Shown piece after piece: positions 18,207 through 26,950 of a stretch of 64,000 nucleotides of DNA. The stretch covers positions 91,530 to 155,529 of the forward strand of contig CALAHF010000164.1 in assembly GCA_937891465.1 (NCBI GenBank), written 5' to 3'. Below the pieces are notes generated by a model that worked only from the letters and a program-made list of their open reading frames with translations, did not search any database and had not been told where the DNA came from. Source of the stretch: an uncultured Verrucomicrobiales bacterium (GTDB lineage: Bacteria; Verrucomicrobiota; Verrucomicrobiia; Verrucomicrobiales; DEV007). The translations under genes were made by a program, and so were the position numbers. The number at the start of each line of letters is the position of its first letter. Position 1 is the stretch's first letter.

Positions 18207-19643
18207 TCATTTCTTCTTCCGCGTTACTGGAGGAGCTTTGGCTTTTTTGATCGAACTCTGATACTCGGGACGGTTTTCGAATTCATCAAAGTATGGCTTG
18301 TAGCCTTCGATCTCCGTCCAGAAAATGCGCGGCGGCTGATTCGAATCCACCTCGCCACTTTCGTAATCTTTTCCAGCAATGCTTTCCTCTGCCGATTCGG
18401 TCCACTTCTGATAGGCAGCCATCAACCGCTTTTTATCTTCCGGAAATTTTTCAGAAACATCTGTTTTCTCACTATGCTCCGCTTCGAGATCAAACATTTC
18501 GAATTCCCCCTTTTCGATGTCCTGAGTGACCACTTTCAAATGGTTGTCGATTAGTGCTCCGCGATTGTCGTGGCGAATCGGGATTGGCTTATCTCGCTTC
18601 GCAATTTCCTCCGTAAAATTCGGCTTCAAACTGATACCATCGATCACGTGTGGCATCACTTTCTTTGAATCCAGCCCCACCACGTCTGCCAAGGTTGGAA
18701 AAATATCGAGCGTTGATCCGGGGAATTTCGTGATCTGCGGCTTCACTTGTCCGGGCCATTCGATAATGGCCGGCACGCGAATTCCGCCTTCATAAACCGA
18801 GTTTTTGAATCCCCGAAGACCGCCCACCGTTTCGGGAGTGATCTTGGGAAGCCCGCCGTTATCGCTGCAAAACCAGACCAGTGTGTCTTTTTCGATTCCC
18901 AAATCTCGCAGGCCTTTTCGCATCGTGCCAATACTACGATCCATCGCGACCAGTTCGCCGTATTGATTTTTTGAATCTTTGTTTAAGTCGGGAAAATGCG
19001 CCGCGTCTTCTTCCAGTGCCCGGAACGGACTGTGCGGCGTACCATACCAAATCACCGACAACGATGGCTTTTTCGCCTTCGCTTGCTGGCCGATAAACTT
19101 CAATGCCTCCGCCACGACCACTTCCGAAGAATCGCCTTTGAATTCTTCAAACTCACCATTCCGCGACATAATGGGATCCAGATCGAAGAAATTCGTGACC
19201 GTCAGCCATGTCTCAAAACCAAACGCGCCCGGGCTGTGAGTATCATCCCCCAACACAGGAACTCCGGGCCCGCGCAATCCGTTGAGGTGCCACTTCCCAA
19301 AATGTCCCGTCGCATAACCCGCTCCTTTCAAAGCCTGGGCGACCGTTTTTTCCTGAAGCCGCAAAGGATAGCCGTGATTAAAAACTCCGGTCCGATCATT
19401 GGATCGTCCCGTCAGCACCGTTGCCCGTGTCGGCGAGCAATTCGAAGCGCCTGCATAGAACCGATCAAACCGGAGCCCAATCGCCGCCATTGCATCGAGG
19501 TTCGGCGTTTTTAGAACCGGATGATCATAATATCCCGTTTGCCCCCAGCCCATGTCGTCGGCCATGATCAAAACGATATTCGGCTGATCGGCCGAAGCGG
19601 ACAGCGAGAATGAAGCGACGAGAAGTAAGAAGAGTTTTTTCAT
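18207..19643 (-). CDS. Secreted arylsulfatase-type sulfatase
   Basis: A 478-residue sulfatase. A signal peptide (MKKLFLLLVASFSLSASA) is followed by NIVLIMADDMGWG with the metal aspartates and by the formylglycine motif C69-S-P-T-R in NCSPTRATVLTGR. GHFGKWHLNG is the conserved histidine block and WFCSDNGG the distal metal site. A lysine-rich tail (KKAKAPPVTRKKK) ends it. It would desulfate an external substrate and needs formylglycine maturation. The start is the ATG at 19643; a GTG two codons earlier (19649) is possible. A short dispersed repeat sits directly upstream. It belongs to a different branch from the sulfatase at 318-1754. Confidence 0.93.
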   Translation of the reverse strand: MKKLFLLLVASFSLSASADQPNIVLIMADDMGWGQTGYYDHPVLKTPNLDAMAAIGLRFDRFYAGASNCSPTRATVLTGRSNDRTGVFNHGYPLRLQEKTVAQALKGAGYATGHFGKWHLNGLRGPGVPVLGDDTHSPGAFGFETWLTVTNFFDLDPIMSRNGEFEEFKGDSSEVVVAEALKFIGQQAKAKKPSLSVIWYGTPHSPFRALEEDAAHFPDLNKDSKNQYGELVAMDRSIGTMRKGLRDLGIEKDTLVWFCSDNGGLPKITPETVGGLRGFKNSVYEGGIRVPAIIEWPGQVKPQITKFPGSTLDIFPTLADVVGLDSKKVMPHVIDGISLKPNFTEEIAKRDKPIPIRHDNRGALIDNHLKVVTQDIEKGEFEMFDLEAEHSEKTDVSEKFPEDKKRLMAAYQKWTESAEESIAGKDYESGEVDSNQPPRIFWTEIEGYKPYFDEFENRPEYQSSIKKAKAPPVTRKKK

Positions 19644-19647
19644 TTTC

Positions 19648-19690
19648 ACGAACAGACAGGGTTAGTTCAACGAACGTATACGGTTGGATC
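19648..19690 (+). repeat. Short dispersed repeat, degenerate copy
   Basis: CACGAACAGACAGGGTTAGT, then TCAACGAACG and GGTTGGATCG, resemble the CACGAACCAACAGGG...TTCGA blocks of the family. It lies between the sulfatase start and the LysR gene. Confidence 0.45.
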
Positions 19691-19715
19691 GTAGCACGTT
19701 GCTTTCGACGTGAAA

Positions 19716-20609
19716 TCACACAGTTGTGTCGCGCCCCGCCTTCAGAAGCTCGATCAATTCGCGCATTGCTGGAGTGATTGCTTTGGCGCGCCTTCGAATC
19801 ACGCCGAGCGGCCGCCACATGTCACGGCCTTCCAAAATCACCTGACACAACTTGCCGGCGGCGACTTCGTTTTTGACCGATTCCGAAGGCACGATCGAAA
19901 TAGCGTTCTCGATTTCGACTCCGCGTTTCACCGTTTCGATATTGTCGAATTCGACCACTTCTTTCACAGAAATCGACGCTTTCGCGAACATTTCATCAAT
20001 CGCTTTTCGAGTCGGTAAATCGGGCTCAAATGAAATGAATCGCTCGCCATCAATTGCGCTGAGCGGCGCCTTCTTCTTTTTCGCAAAGGGATGACCTGGA
20101 GGGCAAATCAACACGAGTCGATCTTTCCAGACCGGCTCCACTTCGATTCCTTTGCGCTGCTGCGGATACGCCACCAGCCCCAAGTCGGCCTTTGCTTCGA
20201 GAACATCGGCATAAACCTGATTGGCCCGCCGATAGTTGATGTGAAGATCAACTTCGGGAAATAGTTTGCGAAACTTATCGAGAAACGGAGGCAGCTCGTG
20301 AAAGCCGATGCTGTAAACCGTGGCCACGTTCAGCGTTCCAGCGACGACGTCGCGCATTTCTTCCAGCTGCGTTCCGATTTCATTCCATGCGTCGAGGATC
20401 ACCCGCGCAGCTTTGAGAAATACTTCACCTTCCGGCGTCACTGAAAAATTCCGCCGACCGCGCTCGACGAGCAGTACGTCGTAGTAATTCTCAAGCGTTT
20501 TGATCTGCTGACTGACCGCGCTTTGGGTCACTCCATTTCGCTCTGCTGCCGCAGAAAAGCTGGAGGCTTCAACCAAATCACAGAACACTTTAAAGGATTC
20601 AACGTGCAT
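19716..20609 (-). CDS. LysR-family transcriptional regulator
   Basis: A 297-residue LysR regulator. The winged helix-turn-helix occupies about residues 1-60 (FKVFCDLVEASSFSAAAERN, then GVTQSAVSQQIKTLE), followed by a linker and a periplasmic-binding-like effector domain (VATVYSIGFHELPPFLDKF, then LGLVAYPQQRKGIEVEPVW). It would bind DNA as a tetramer and respond to a small ligand, which cannot be told from the sequence. The neighbouring sulfatase on the same strand raises the idea of sulfur-related control, as for CysB, but nothing in the sequence proves it. Confidence 0.9.
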   Translation of the reverse strand: MHVESFKVFCDLVEASSFSAAAERNGVTQSAVSQQIKTLENYYDVLLVERGRRNFSVTPEGEVFLKAARVILDAWNEIGTQLEEMRDVVAGTLNVATVYSIGFHELPPFLDKFRKLFPEVDLHINYRRANQVYADVLEAKADLGLVAYPQQRKGIEVEPVWKDRLVLICPPGHPFAKKKKAPLSAIDGERFISFEPDLPTRKAIDEMFAKASISVKEVVEFDNIETVKRGVEIENAISIVPSESVKNEVAAGKLCQVILEGRDMWRPLGVIRRRAKAITPAMRELIELLKAGRDTTV

Positions 20610-20663
20610 AAATTTCAGCCCAGAATAAGCGGAGCTAATTTTTTATGCAAGTTGGCACTCAAA

Positions 20664-21401
20664 TCACTCGGCTTCCGGCGGACTGATTTTCTCAACGACA
20701 ATTCCGACCGGTCGAAAAACATAATCCTCAGAATTGGTGTCGATCCATTCCGGCTCCGCTTTTTTGTGCATCCAATAATTCAGGCCCACGGCGACAAGGG
20801 TGGCGAAAAAGAAGTGCGATATAAAAATGTAAAATCCCACCAGAATTTTGCAGCGGTAAATTGCTGATACAAAAACAGAAACAGCGAGAACTGAAACCAA
20901 ACCACCGGCCGTGAGCAGTGCTTTTACATTTCCAGGAGATTGCGCTGCGAACTTAAAATAGCAGAAAATCAGAATGACAGCGACGATCCAGCCGCCGAAG
21001 AATCCTAGAATTGCTTTGAATGGACTCCACCTTTTCGTAAAAACCAAACCTGCGAGCCAGAATCCGACGAGAAATAAAATCGAAGGAACGGACAGGCACA
21101 GCAGCAACATGCTCGATTGTTCTTTCGAGGATTTTTCAGGAAAACTCTGGTGAAAGACGTTAGAAAATAAAATCTTTTTCCGCGCCGCGTAATCAAGATC
21201 GGACGTCGGGACCTGTGCCTCGCCCGCTGCTTCACTTTTGATCGTGACGATCTTTTGATCGAAATCGAACGCCACCAATTCGCCGGTCACGATCTGTCCG
21301 CTGCGTGTTTTCCATTCGGTTTCAGCCTGTGCAGAACTACATGACAGGAAACAAACTACGACGATCACCAGCACAAAAATACAGCGAAAATCAGTCTTCA
21401 T
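20664..21401 (-). CDS. Secreted SHD1-like domain protein with membrane helices
   Basis: About 245 residues. A signal peptide (VLVIVVVCFLSCSSAQAE; SCSS could also be a lipobox) is followed by a short domain WKTRSGQIVTGELVAFDFDQ then KIVTIKSEAAGEAQVP, ending LDYAARKKI, which has the pattern of the SLA1 homology domain 1 found on many PVC secreted proteins. Four to five membrane helices follow. The function is unknown. The ATG at 21401 lies within the last codons of gpsA (11-base overlap), suggesting translational coupling in a plsY-gpsA-this-gene order. Confidence 0.65.
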   Translation of the reverse strand: MKTDFRCIFVLVIVVVCFLSCSSAQAETEWKTRSGQIVTGELVAFDFDQKIVTIKSEAAGEAQVPTSDLDYAARKKILFSNVFHQSFPEKSSKEQSSMLLLCLSVPSILFLVGFWLAGLVFTKRWSPFKAILGFFGGWIVAVILIFCYFKFAAQSPGNVKALLTAGGLVSVLAVSVFVSAIYRCKILVGFYIFISHFFFATLVAVGLNYWMHKKAEPEWIDTNSEDYVFRPVGIVVEKISPPEAE

Positions 21402-22392
21402 CTTCAGCGCGGAGATCACGATTCAGAAGAGATTCGAGAGCTTCGGTAGTTGATTTGTTTTCGAAAAGCACTGCGTAGACTTCGTCAATCAGCGGGGTCC
21501 GAACATTGAGTTTTCGTGCCATCTCAAACGCATTTTTCGCATTGGGAACGCCTTCGGCAACCTGGGTCACCGTAGCGATGGCTTCATCGAGCGTTTTTCC
21601 TTCACCCAGCAAACGACCAAACCGGTTGTTGCGGCTGTGGACGCTGTAGCAGGTCACGATCAAATCTCCAATGCCGCTCAGACCACGAAAAGTCTCCGGC
21701 TTTCCGCCAAGAGCGGTTCCCAGACGAGTCATCTCAGCAAGTCCGCGAGTGACCATGGCGGCCTTTGTATTATCACCGAGGCCAAGGCCGTCAATAATTC
21801 CTGCGGCAATGGCAAACACGTTTTTCACCGTGCTGCCCAGCTCGATTCCCACCACGTCCTCGCTCGTGTAGGTGCGAAACCACGGCAGCGTGAAGACTTC
21901 CTGAACCCGCTCTGCAACGGCGACATCGGCGCATCCGATAACCGCAGCTGTTGCCATTCGGTTTGCGACTTCCTCAGCGTGACTCGGGCCTGAAAGCACT
22001 GCGATCGGATTATTAGGGAAAATTTCTTCGATCAATTGGTGCATCAACTTTCCAGTCGAAGGATCGATTCCCTTCGTGCACGTCAGTAACAGTGTGCTTT
22101 CGGGAATTCCCGCAGCAGCCACATCTTTCAAAACGATTCGGGCAACTTGAGACGGCACCACCATCAATATCAGCGGCTTATCGATGACATCACCGATATC
22201 AACCGAGCCCTTGACGTTCGTTGGCAAATCGACATCCGGAAGGTATTTGGAGTTCCGGTGATTCGTATTCAAATCCTCGGCCACCTTCGGTTCATTACCA
22301 TAGGTCGTGACTTCGAGACCGCGATCGGCCATGGCGAGCGAGAGGGCTGTCCCCCAGCTACCCGCTCCTAAAACTGCTGCTTTTTCAATCAT
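21391..22392 (-). CDS. gpsA: Glycerol-3-phosphate dehydrogenase [NAD(P)+]
   Basis: A 333-residue cytosolic enzyme reducing dihydroxyacetone phosphate to sn-glycerol-3-phosphate for phospholipid synthesis. The Rossmann motif is VLGAGSWGTALS at residues 8-19. LLTCTKGID, VLSGPSHAEEVA, ELGSTVKNVFAIAAGIIDGL (catalytic lysine) and LSGIGDLIVTCYS complete the family signature. It follows plsY by 17 bases on the same strand; GpsA makes the substrate that PlsY acylates, so the pair is one functional step. Confidence 0.96.
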   Translation of the reverse strand: MIEKAAVLGAGSWGTALSLAMADRGLEVTTYGNEPKVAEDLNTNHRNSKYLPDVDLPTNVKGSVDIGDVIDKPLILMVVPSQVARIVLKDVAAAGIPESTLLLTCTKGIDPSTGKLMHQLIEEIFPNNPIAVLSGPSHAEEVANRMATAAVIGCADVAVAERVQEVFTLPWFRTYTSEDVVGIELGSTVKNVFAIAAGIIDGLGLGDNTKAAMVTRGLAEMTRLGTALGGKPETFRGLSGIGDLIVTCYSVHSRNNRFGRLLGEGKTLDEAIATVTQVAEGVPNAKNAFEMARKLNVRTPLIDEVYAVLFENKSTTEALESLLNRDLRAEDED

Positions 22393-22409
22393 ACAAATTT
22401 CACTGAAAA

Positions 22410-23042
22410 TTAAACTTTTTTGCTTTTTCGAGGCGTTTTCGGCTCTTCACCTCGCATCAGTCGCCCGATATTTGAACGATGACGCCAGATTGCCATGATC
22501 GCCAAAAACGCGGCAAATCCTAGAACGGGCCAATCCCATGGTTTCTTAAAGAAGAGCGACTGAATCGCCACCGTGATTGGCAGAGCAAGAGCTGCGCCAA
22601 TCGAAGCGACGGAAACCCAACGAAGGGTTTGGTGCAAAATAAACCAAGCCAGCATGCCCACCACCAGCGGAATCGGCAAAATTGGAGCCAGTGCGCCAGC
22701 CGAGGTGGCAATTCCTTTTCCGCCCCGAAATTTCAGCCAAAATGTGTAGTTATGACCCAAAATAGCTCCGATCGCAGAGAAAATATGAATCAAGCTGTTG
22801 TCAGTCGCTGCCTTGGCGATCAAAACCGGAATGAGCCCTTTCAGGACATCGAGGATCAAAACGGTGATTCCAAGCGGTTTTCCGAGGACGCGGAACACAT
22901 TCGTCGCGCCGATATTGCCACTGCCGTGTTCACGAATATCAAGTCCCCTCAGCCGGCCGGCCAAATAACCGAACGGTGTCGCGCCAATTACATAAGCAGC
23001 GACAACGGGCCAACCGATCTGGACAATTTCAGGGAAAGACAT
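22410..23042 (-). CDS. plsY: Acyl-phosphate:glycerol-3-phosphate acyltransferase PlsY
   Basis: A 210-residue inner-membrane enzyme that transfers an acyl group from acyl phosphate to glycerol-3-phosphate, the first step of phosphatidic acid synthesis. All three PlsY motifs are present: HGSGNIGATNVFRVLG near residue 37, LGHNYTFWLKFRGGKGIAT near residue 94, and a later glycine-bearing segment. About five hydrophobic helices are seen. The lysine/arginine-rich C-terminus faces the cytoplasm. It lies directly before gpsA and probably in the same operon. Confidence 0.95.
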   Translation of the reverse strand: MSFPEIVQIGWPVVAAYVIGATPFGYLAGRLRGLDIREHGSGNIGATNVFRVLGKPLGITVLILDVLKGLIPVLIAKAATDNSLIHIFSAIGAILGHNYTFWLKFRGGKGIATSAGALAPILPIPLVVGMLAWFILHQTLRWVSVASIGAALALPITVAIQSLFFKKPWDWPVLGFAAFLAIMAIWRHRSNIGRLMRGEEPKTPRKSKKV

Positions 23043-23065
23043 TTCGGCCGATTGTGAGCGAAGGT

Positions 23066-23884
23066 TTATTCCGTGTCCAGTGAAGTCTCTGAAACGAGAG
23101 GTTCCGCGGCAACCACGGGATTAACCAACGGAAGAAGATCTTCGAAACGACATTCCAACGTTTCGCCGCCCTGAACTTCCATCGAAGTGCTGCCGGGGAC
23201 CAAAATCACGTCGCCAGGGTGCAGCGTCATGATTTGAGATAAATCAGCAAGACGCTGTCCGAAATCGAGCGCGATCATTTCTTCAAAGACCTCATCCGAA
23301 ACGACAAACCCCACATCCAGCGTCTCCTGATCGGCAAATTCATCCATCGATATCAAAATCGGGCCCAAGCTCAAAAACGAATCATACGCCGCTCGAAAAC
23401 CCGATTCTTCGCGGGTCGTCAGACACGTCATTTGGGTGAATCCGGCGACAAAATCTCTCCAATTCGATTCTGCGGGATCGAAATTGCGGCATGATTTCCG
23501 AATGACCAATCCGACGCCAGCGCTCGCCATGATGTTTGGCACGTCGGGCAAACGAATTTCTCCATTTCCGCTAATCACCGAGCTTTGCGGTCTGGAACCA
23601 TCCTGATCGATAATTTTTCCAGGCCGCGGAATCGCCGATCCCAACGTCGCGTTCTCAAAATGAATCGAAGCCTCCGGCGCACGCGGAAGCCGTTCATCCG
23701 CCTCGTGATCCCACCATTCCTGCATTTCCTCGAACTCCTCGCCGGATTCGAGAAGTTCGTTCAGTGTCCCCGGAAAAAAGGTTCCAAAAACCGCCCCGAT
23801 TTGTTCCACCGAGAGGAAATGGTTTTCATGAAAATAACACAACTGCTCGTCTCCAAATTCGTTGATTAGAGTTCCCAATCGCAT
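23066..23884 (-). CDS. Fumarylacetoacetate hydrolase-like protein
   Basis: About 272 residues. The start MRLGTLINEFGDEQLCYF and the segments GPILISMDEFADQETLDV and LHPGDVILVPGS recall the FAH fold (canonical GPxLVTxDE and PGDVI-TGTP). The metal-binding acidic residues of FAH enzymes are only partly recognisable, and an insertion holds EEFEEMQEWWDHEADERLP, so activity is uncertain. It lies 23 bases upstream of plsY on the same strand. I set the start at ATG 23884; an ATG four codons upstream is possible. Confidence 0.6.
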   Translation of the reverse strand: MRLGTLINEFGDEQLCYFHENHFLSVEQIGAVFGTFFPGTLNELLESGEEFEEMQEWWDHEADERLPRAPEASIHFENATLGSAIPRPGKIIDQDGSRPQSSVISGNGEIRLPDVPNIMASAGVGLVIRKSCRNFDPAESNWRDFVAGFTQMTCLTTREESGFRAAYDSFLSLGPILISMDEFADQETLDVGFVVSDEVFEEMIALDFGQRLADLSQIMTLHPGDVILVPGSTSMEVQGGETLECRFEDLLPLVNPVVAAEPLVSETSLDTE

Positions 23885-23886
23885 GT

Positions 23887-23921
23887 GATGAATCAACAGA
23901 GCCTGTTCATCTAATCAACTT
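23887..23921 (+). repeat. Short dispersed repeat, degenerate copy
   Basis: GATGAATCAACAGAGCC, then TGTTCATCTAATCAAC, resembles the CAACAGGG...GTTCAT blocks of the dispersed family. It sits directly before the start of the FAH-like gene. Confidence 0.4.
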
Positions 23922-24015
23922 CATTTGAATAGATTCCAGAATGCCGCGGGTAATTCTTGCCATTCCGCGAGGGATAGCGAAAATACGCTTCCTTTCTTCC
24001 GCATGAAATTCCGTT

Positions 24016-24142
24016 CTACGATCCAACAAAGCGACAAGCTGGCTTGCCAGCGGTCTGAGGATTCTCGCGAAGCGGAATCGGAAGACAGCTTTAAAATGAA
24101 TCATCACGGTATGTTCGCCAATCCAACAGGGTTGGTTCGTGG
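24016..24142 (+). repeat. Long dispersed repeat, subtype 2, copy C
   Basis: It aligns with the reverse complement of 3621-3735. A perfect hairpin GCTGGC-TT-GCCAGC is at 24038-24051, followed by GGTCTGAGGA, AAGACAGC and, at the end, CCAACAGGGTTGGTTCGTG. It starts with ACGATCCAACA, shared with the subtype 1 copies at 171 and 35193. It overlaps the 5' end of the peptide-binding protein gene and encodes its first residues. Confidence 0.7.
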
Positions 24143-26021
24143 AGTCTTGGTTTTGGCTCTTGCCGCGGGTTTGGTCTCGTGTGAACGACCGGATCGGGTT
24201 GAGGAAGCGACGAAAAACAAGATTTTCCTCGCAGGGAACGGCGCTGAACCAAAAGCTCTTGATCCCCATCTTGTTTCTTCTGTTGGCGACAGCAATATCA
24301 TGCGGGCGCTATTTGAGGGATTGGTCATCAACCATCCAAGCGATGATTCGGCACACCTTCCAGGGGTAGCTGAACGATGGGAACCAACAACGGGATCGGA
24401 CTACAAGGAATGGACTTTTCACCTGCGGAAAGATGCCAAATGGTCGAACGGCGATCCCGTAACGGCGAGGGATTTTGTGTATGCCTATCATCGGATTTTG
24501 GACCCAAAAATGCCATCCCCCTATGCGTCAATGCTCTACTTTTTGGTGAATGGAGAGATTTATAATAAGAATTTAGTGGAAGAGATTGCGATCAAAGCGG
24601 CTCCAAATCCCGAATACCCTTGGGAATCAATCAAGGAGGTCGAATTTGGAGCCAATGATCAGTCGGAGAACAATTTGAACAAAAAGGGACTGAATGGGCT
24701 CGATCTTGAAACACTGAAGCAAGTCCAGGCTGATCTTTCAACATACGAATGGCCAGAGGTGCTTTCGGATGAAGCAAAGCAATACATTCTCGATGCGTAT
24801 GTCGCATTTTACGAGGCGGGTCGAACAGTGCAAAAGGAAAGGCCGGCAGGTGTGGTTGCGAAGGATGACTACACGCTTGTTTGTAACTTGGAGGATCCCG
24901 CTCCGTTCTTTCCAGATGTGGTAAAACACACGACGTGGCTACCAGTTCATCAGGCAACAATCGAAAAATATGGCGACATGACCGATCCGTTCACGGAATG
25001 GCAGAAGCCGGGAAACCATGTGGGGAATGGAGCCTTTCAGCTCACGGACTGGCGGATCAACGCTTATGTCCGAGTGCGGAAAAACCCTTATTATTGGGAT
25101 CAGAAAACGGTCAAACTCAACGGGATCGATTTTTTACCTTTGGATAATCAGTTTACCGAAGAGCGGGCCTTTCGAGATGGGTTGGTGCATTACACTTACA
25201 TTGTTCCCGGAAATATGATCGAATCCTATCGGAAGAATCAGCGGGAAGTTTTGAGGGTTGAAACTTACGCGGGCGTTTATTTTTTCCGTTGTAACACGCT
25301 CAAAGGACCCACCAAGGATGTGAACTTCAGACGGGCGCTGGCCTACTCGATTGATCAGGAGACGATTGTTAAATATGTCACGATGGGCGGGCAAATGCCA
25401 GCATATGGATTCGTGCCGCCGTCTGACGCTGGCTACAAACCACCGAATAAAATCAAATTTGATCCGGCGAAGGCGAAAGAATTTCTCAAAGCGGCAGGTT
25501 ACGAAAGCGGCAAAGACGTGCCCGAGTTCACGATTTTAATCAATACGTCGGAGGCCCATAAGGCAATTGCCGAAGCGGTTCAAGATATGTGGAAAACTCA
25601 TCTTGGAATTGAGAAGGTAAAGATCTCTAACCAGGAATGGAAAGTGTTTCAGCAAACCTTGAAAGACATCGATTACGATGTGGCTCGGTCAGGATGGATT
25701 GCGGATTACGTTGATCCAAATACTTTCTTGTCGTTATGGAATACAACGGATTCGAATAATGAGACCGGTTGGTCGAATCCGGAATACGATCGGCTTTTGA
25801 AGGAAGCCGCAGGAGTGAGCGATCCAGCAATTCGCTATAAAAAGCTATTGACGGCGGAATCCCTTTTACTCGATCAATTGCCCATTCTTCCGGTCTATTG
25901 GTACACCCGAGTCTATTTGCTACACCCTGACGTAAAAAATTGGCAGCCGCTTTTGTTGGATAATCACAATTATAAATTCATCGATCTTGAAGCTGCCGAT
26001 ACACCTCCAGTGAAACCGTAA
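24096..26021 (+). CDS. Peptide ABC transporter substrate-binding lipoprotein
   Basis: About 640 residues, SBP family 5 (OppA-like): captures oligopeptides outside the membrane and delivers them to the permeases downstream. A signal peptide with lipobox (LALAAGLVSC) is followed by PKALDPHLVSS, the family signature WTFHLRKDAKWSNGDPVTA, then DFVYAYHRILDP and the C-terminal lobe (FRRALAYSIDQETIVKYV). The open frame reaches back to 23925, but that extension is repeat-derived, so I start at MNHHG (24096); MFANP at 24111 also works. A region of about 60 residues rich in E and N (near 180-240) appears inserted relative to typical OppA. The stop overlaps the next start (TAATG). Confidence 0.9.
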   Translation: MNHHGMFANPTGLVRGVLVLALAAGLVSCERPDRVEEATKNKIFLAGNGAEPKALDPHLVSSVGDSNIMRALFEGLVINHPSDDSAHLPGVAERWEPTTGSDYKEWTFHLRKDAKWSNGDPVTARDFVYAYHRILDPKMPSPYASMLYFLVNGEIYNKNLVEEIAIKAAPNPEYPWESIKEVEFGANDQSENNLNKKGLNGLDLETLKQVQADLSTYEWPEVLSDEAKQYILDAYVAFYEAGRTVQKERPAGVVAKDDYTLVCNLEDPAPFFPDVVKHTTWLPVHQATIEKYGDMTDPFTEWQKPGNHVGNGAFQLTDWRINAYVRVRKNPYYWDQKTVKLNGIDFLPLDNQFTEERAFRDGLVHYTYIVPGNMIESYRKNQREVLRVETYAGVYFFRCNTLKGPTKDVNFRRALAYSIDQETIVKYVTMGGQMPAYGFVPPSDAGYKPPNKIKFDPAKAKEFLKAAGYESGKDVPEFTILINTSEAHKAIAEAVQDMWKTHLGIEKVKISNQEWKVFQQTLKDIDYDVARSGWIADYVDPNTFLSLWNTTDSNNETGWSNPEYDRLLKEAAGVSDPAIRYKKLLTAESLLLDQLPILPVYWYTRVYLLHPDVKNWQPLLLDNHNYKFIDLEAADTPPVKP

Positions 26022-26950
26022 TGGAAGGTCTGAAATACATTGGCTCAAGAATCCTCCAGTCGTTCTTTGCACTGTTCTGTATCATTACGATTACGTTTTT
26101 TCTCGTGCGGCTCGCGCCGGGCAGCCCTTTGAGTGATGAAAAGGCTATACCACCTCATCTTCTGGCGCAGATGAACGAAAAATACGGATTGGATAAATCG
26201 ATTCCCGTTCAATACGTTCGATACCTTGGTTTGTTGAGTCGTGGTGATTTGGGACCTTCTTTTGCGAACAAAGGATTCACAGTGAAGGAAGTCATTGCTC
26301 AGAGTTGGCCTGTGTCTGCGATCATCGGATTTCTGGGATTGGGCATTGCGTTGGTGATCGGCATTCCGGTCGGCGTTTTTGCAGCATCAAAACGAAACAC
26401 CAACACTGATTATTTCCTGATGGGTGTGGCTATGCTTGGTATTTGTCTTCCGACGTTTGTTATTGGGCCCCTGCTGGGTCTCCTCTTTGGATTGAAACTT
26501 GATTGGTTTGATGTCGCGGGTTGGGAAAATAGCACGGCTTGGTTGCTGGCTTCACTGACGCTCGGGCTCTACTACGCGGCCTACATCGCCAGGCTCACGC
26601 GCGGTTCGATGCTGGACGTGCTCAGTCAGGACTACATTCGGACTGCTCGAGCAAAAGGCGTTGGGCCACTAAAAATTCTTTTCAAACATGCTTTCCGAGG
26701 TGGAATCACACCCGTGGTTGCCTATCTGGGACCTGCCCTGGCTGGGCTCATCGGAGGATCATTTGTAGTTGAACAAATTTTCGGGCTTCCCGGACTGGGG
26801 CAGCATTTCATTAAAGCAGCGGTCAATCGTGATTTGCTGCTCATCAACGGAACCGTGACCGTTTTTGCCATCCTGATCATCGCAATGAATTTCATTGTCG
26901 ACTTGGTGCAGGCCTGGCTTGATCCCCGCCGCAAACTCACTACTTCATGA
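26021..26950 (+). CDS. Peptide ABC transporter permease, OppB type
   Basis: A 309-residue inner-membrane permease. N-terminal helix FFALFCIITITFFLVRLAPG with the family's RLAPGSP turn, about six helices in all, and the EAA loop (DYIRTARAKGVGPLKILFKH) that docks the ATPase. FVVEQIFGLPGLGQ is typical of DppB/OppB. It starts on the A of the preceding TAA and its stop overlaps the next start (ATGA), so the three genes are translationally coupled. Confidence 0.93.
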   Translation: MEGLKYIGSRILQSFFALFCIITITFFLVRLAPGSPLSDEKAIPPHLLAQMNEKYGLDKSIPVQYVRYLGLLSRGDLGPSFANKGFTVKEVIAQSWPVSAIIGFLGLGIALVIGIPVGVFAASKRNTNTDYFLMGVAMLGICLPTFVIGPLLGLLFGLKLDWFDVAGWENSTAWLLASLTLGLYYAAYIARLTRGSMLDVLSQDYIRTARAKGVGPLKILFKHAFRGGITPVVAYLGPALAGLIGGSFVVEQIFGLPGLGQHFIKAAVNRDLLLINGTVTVFAILIIAMNFIVDLVQAWLDPRRKLTTS

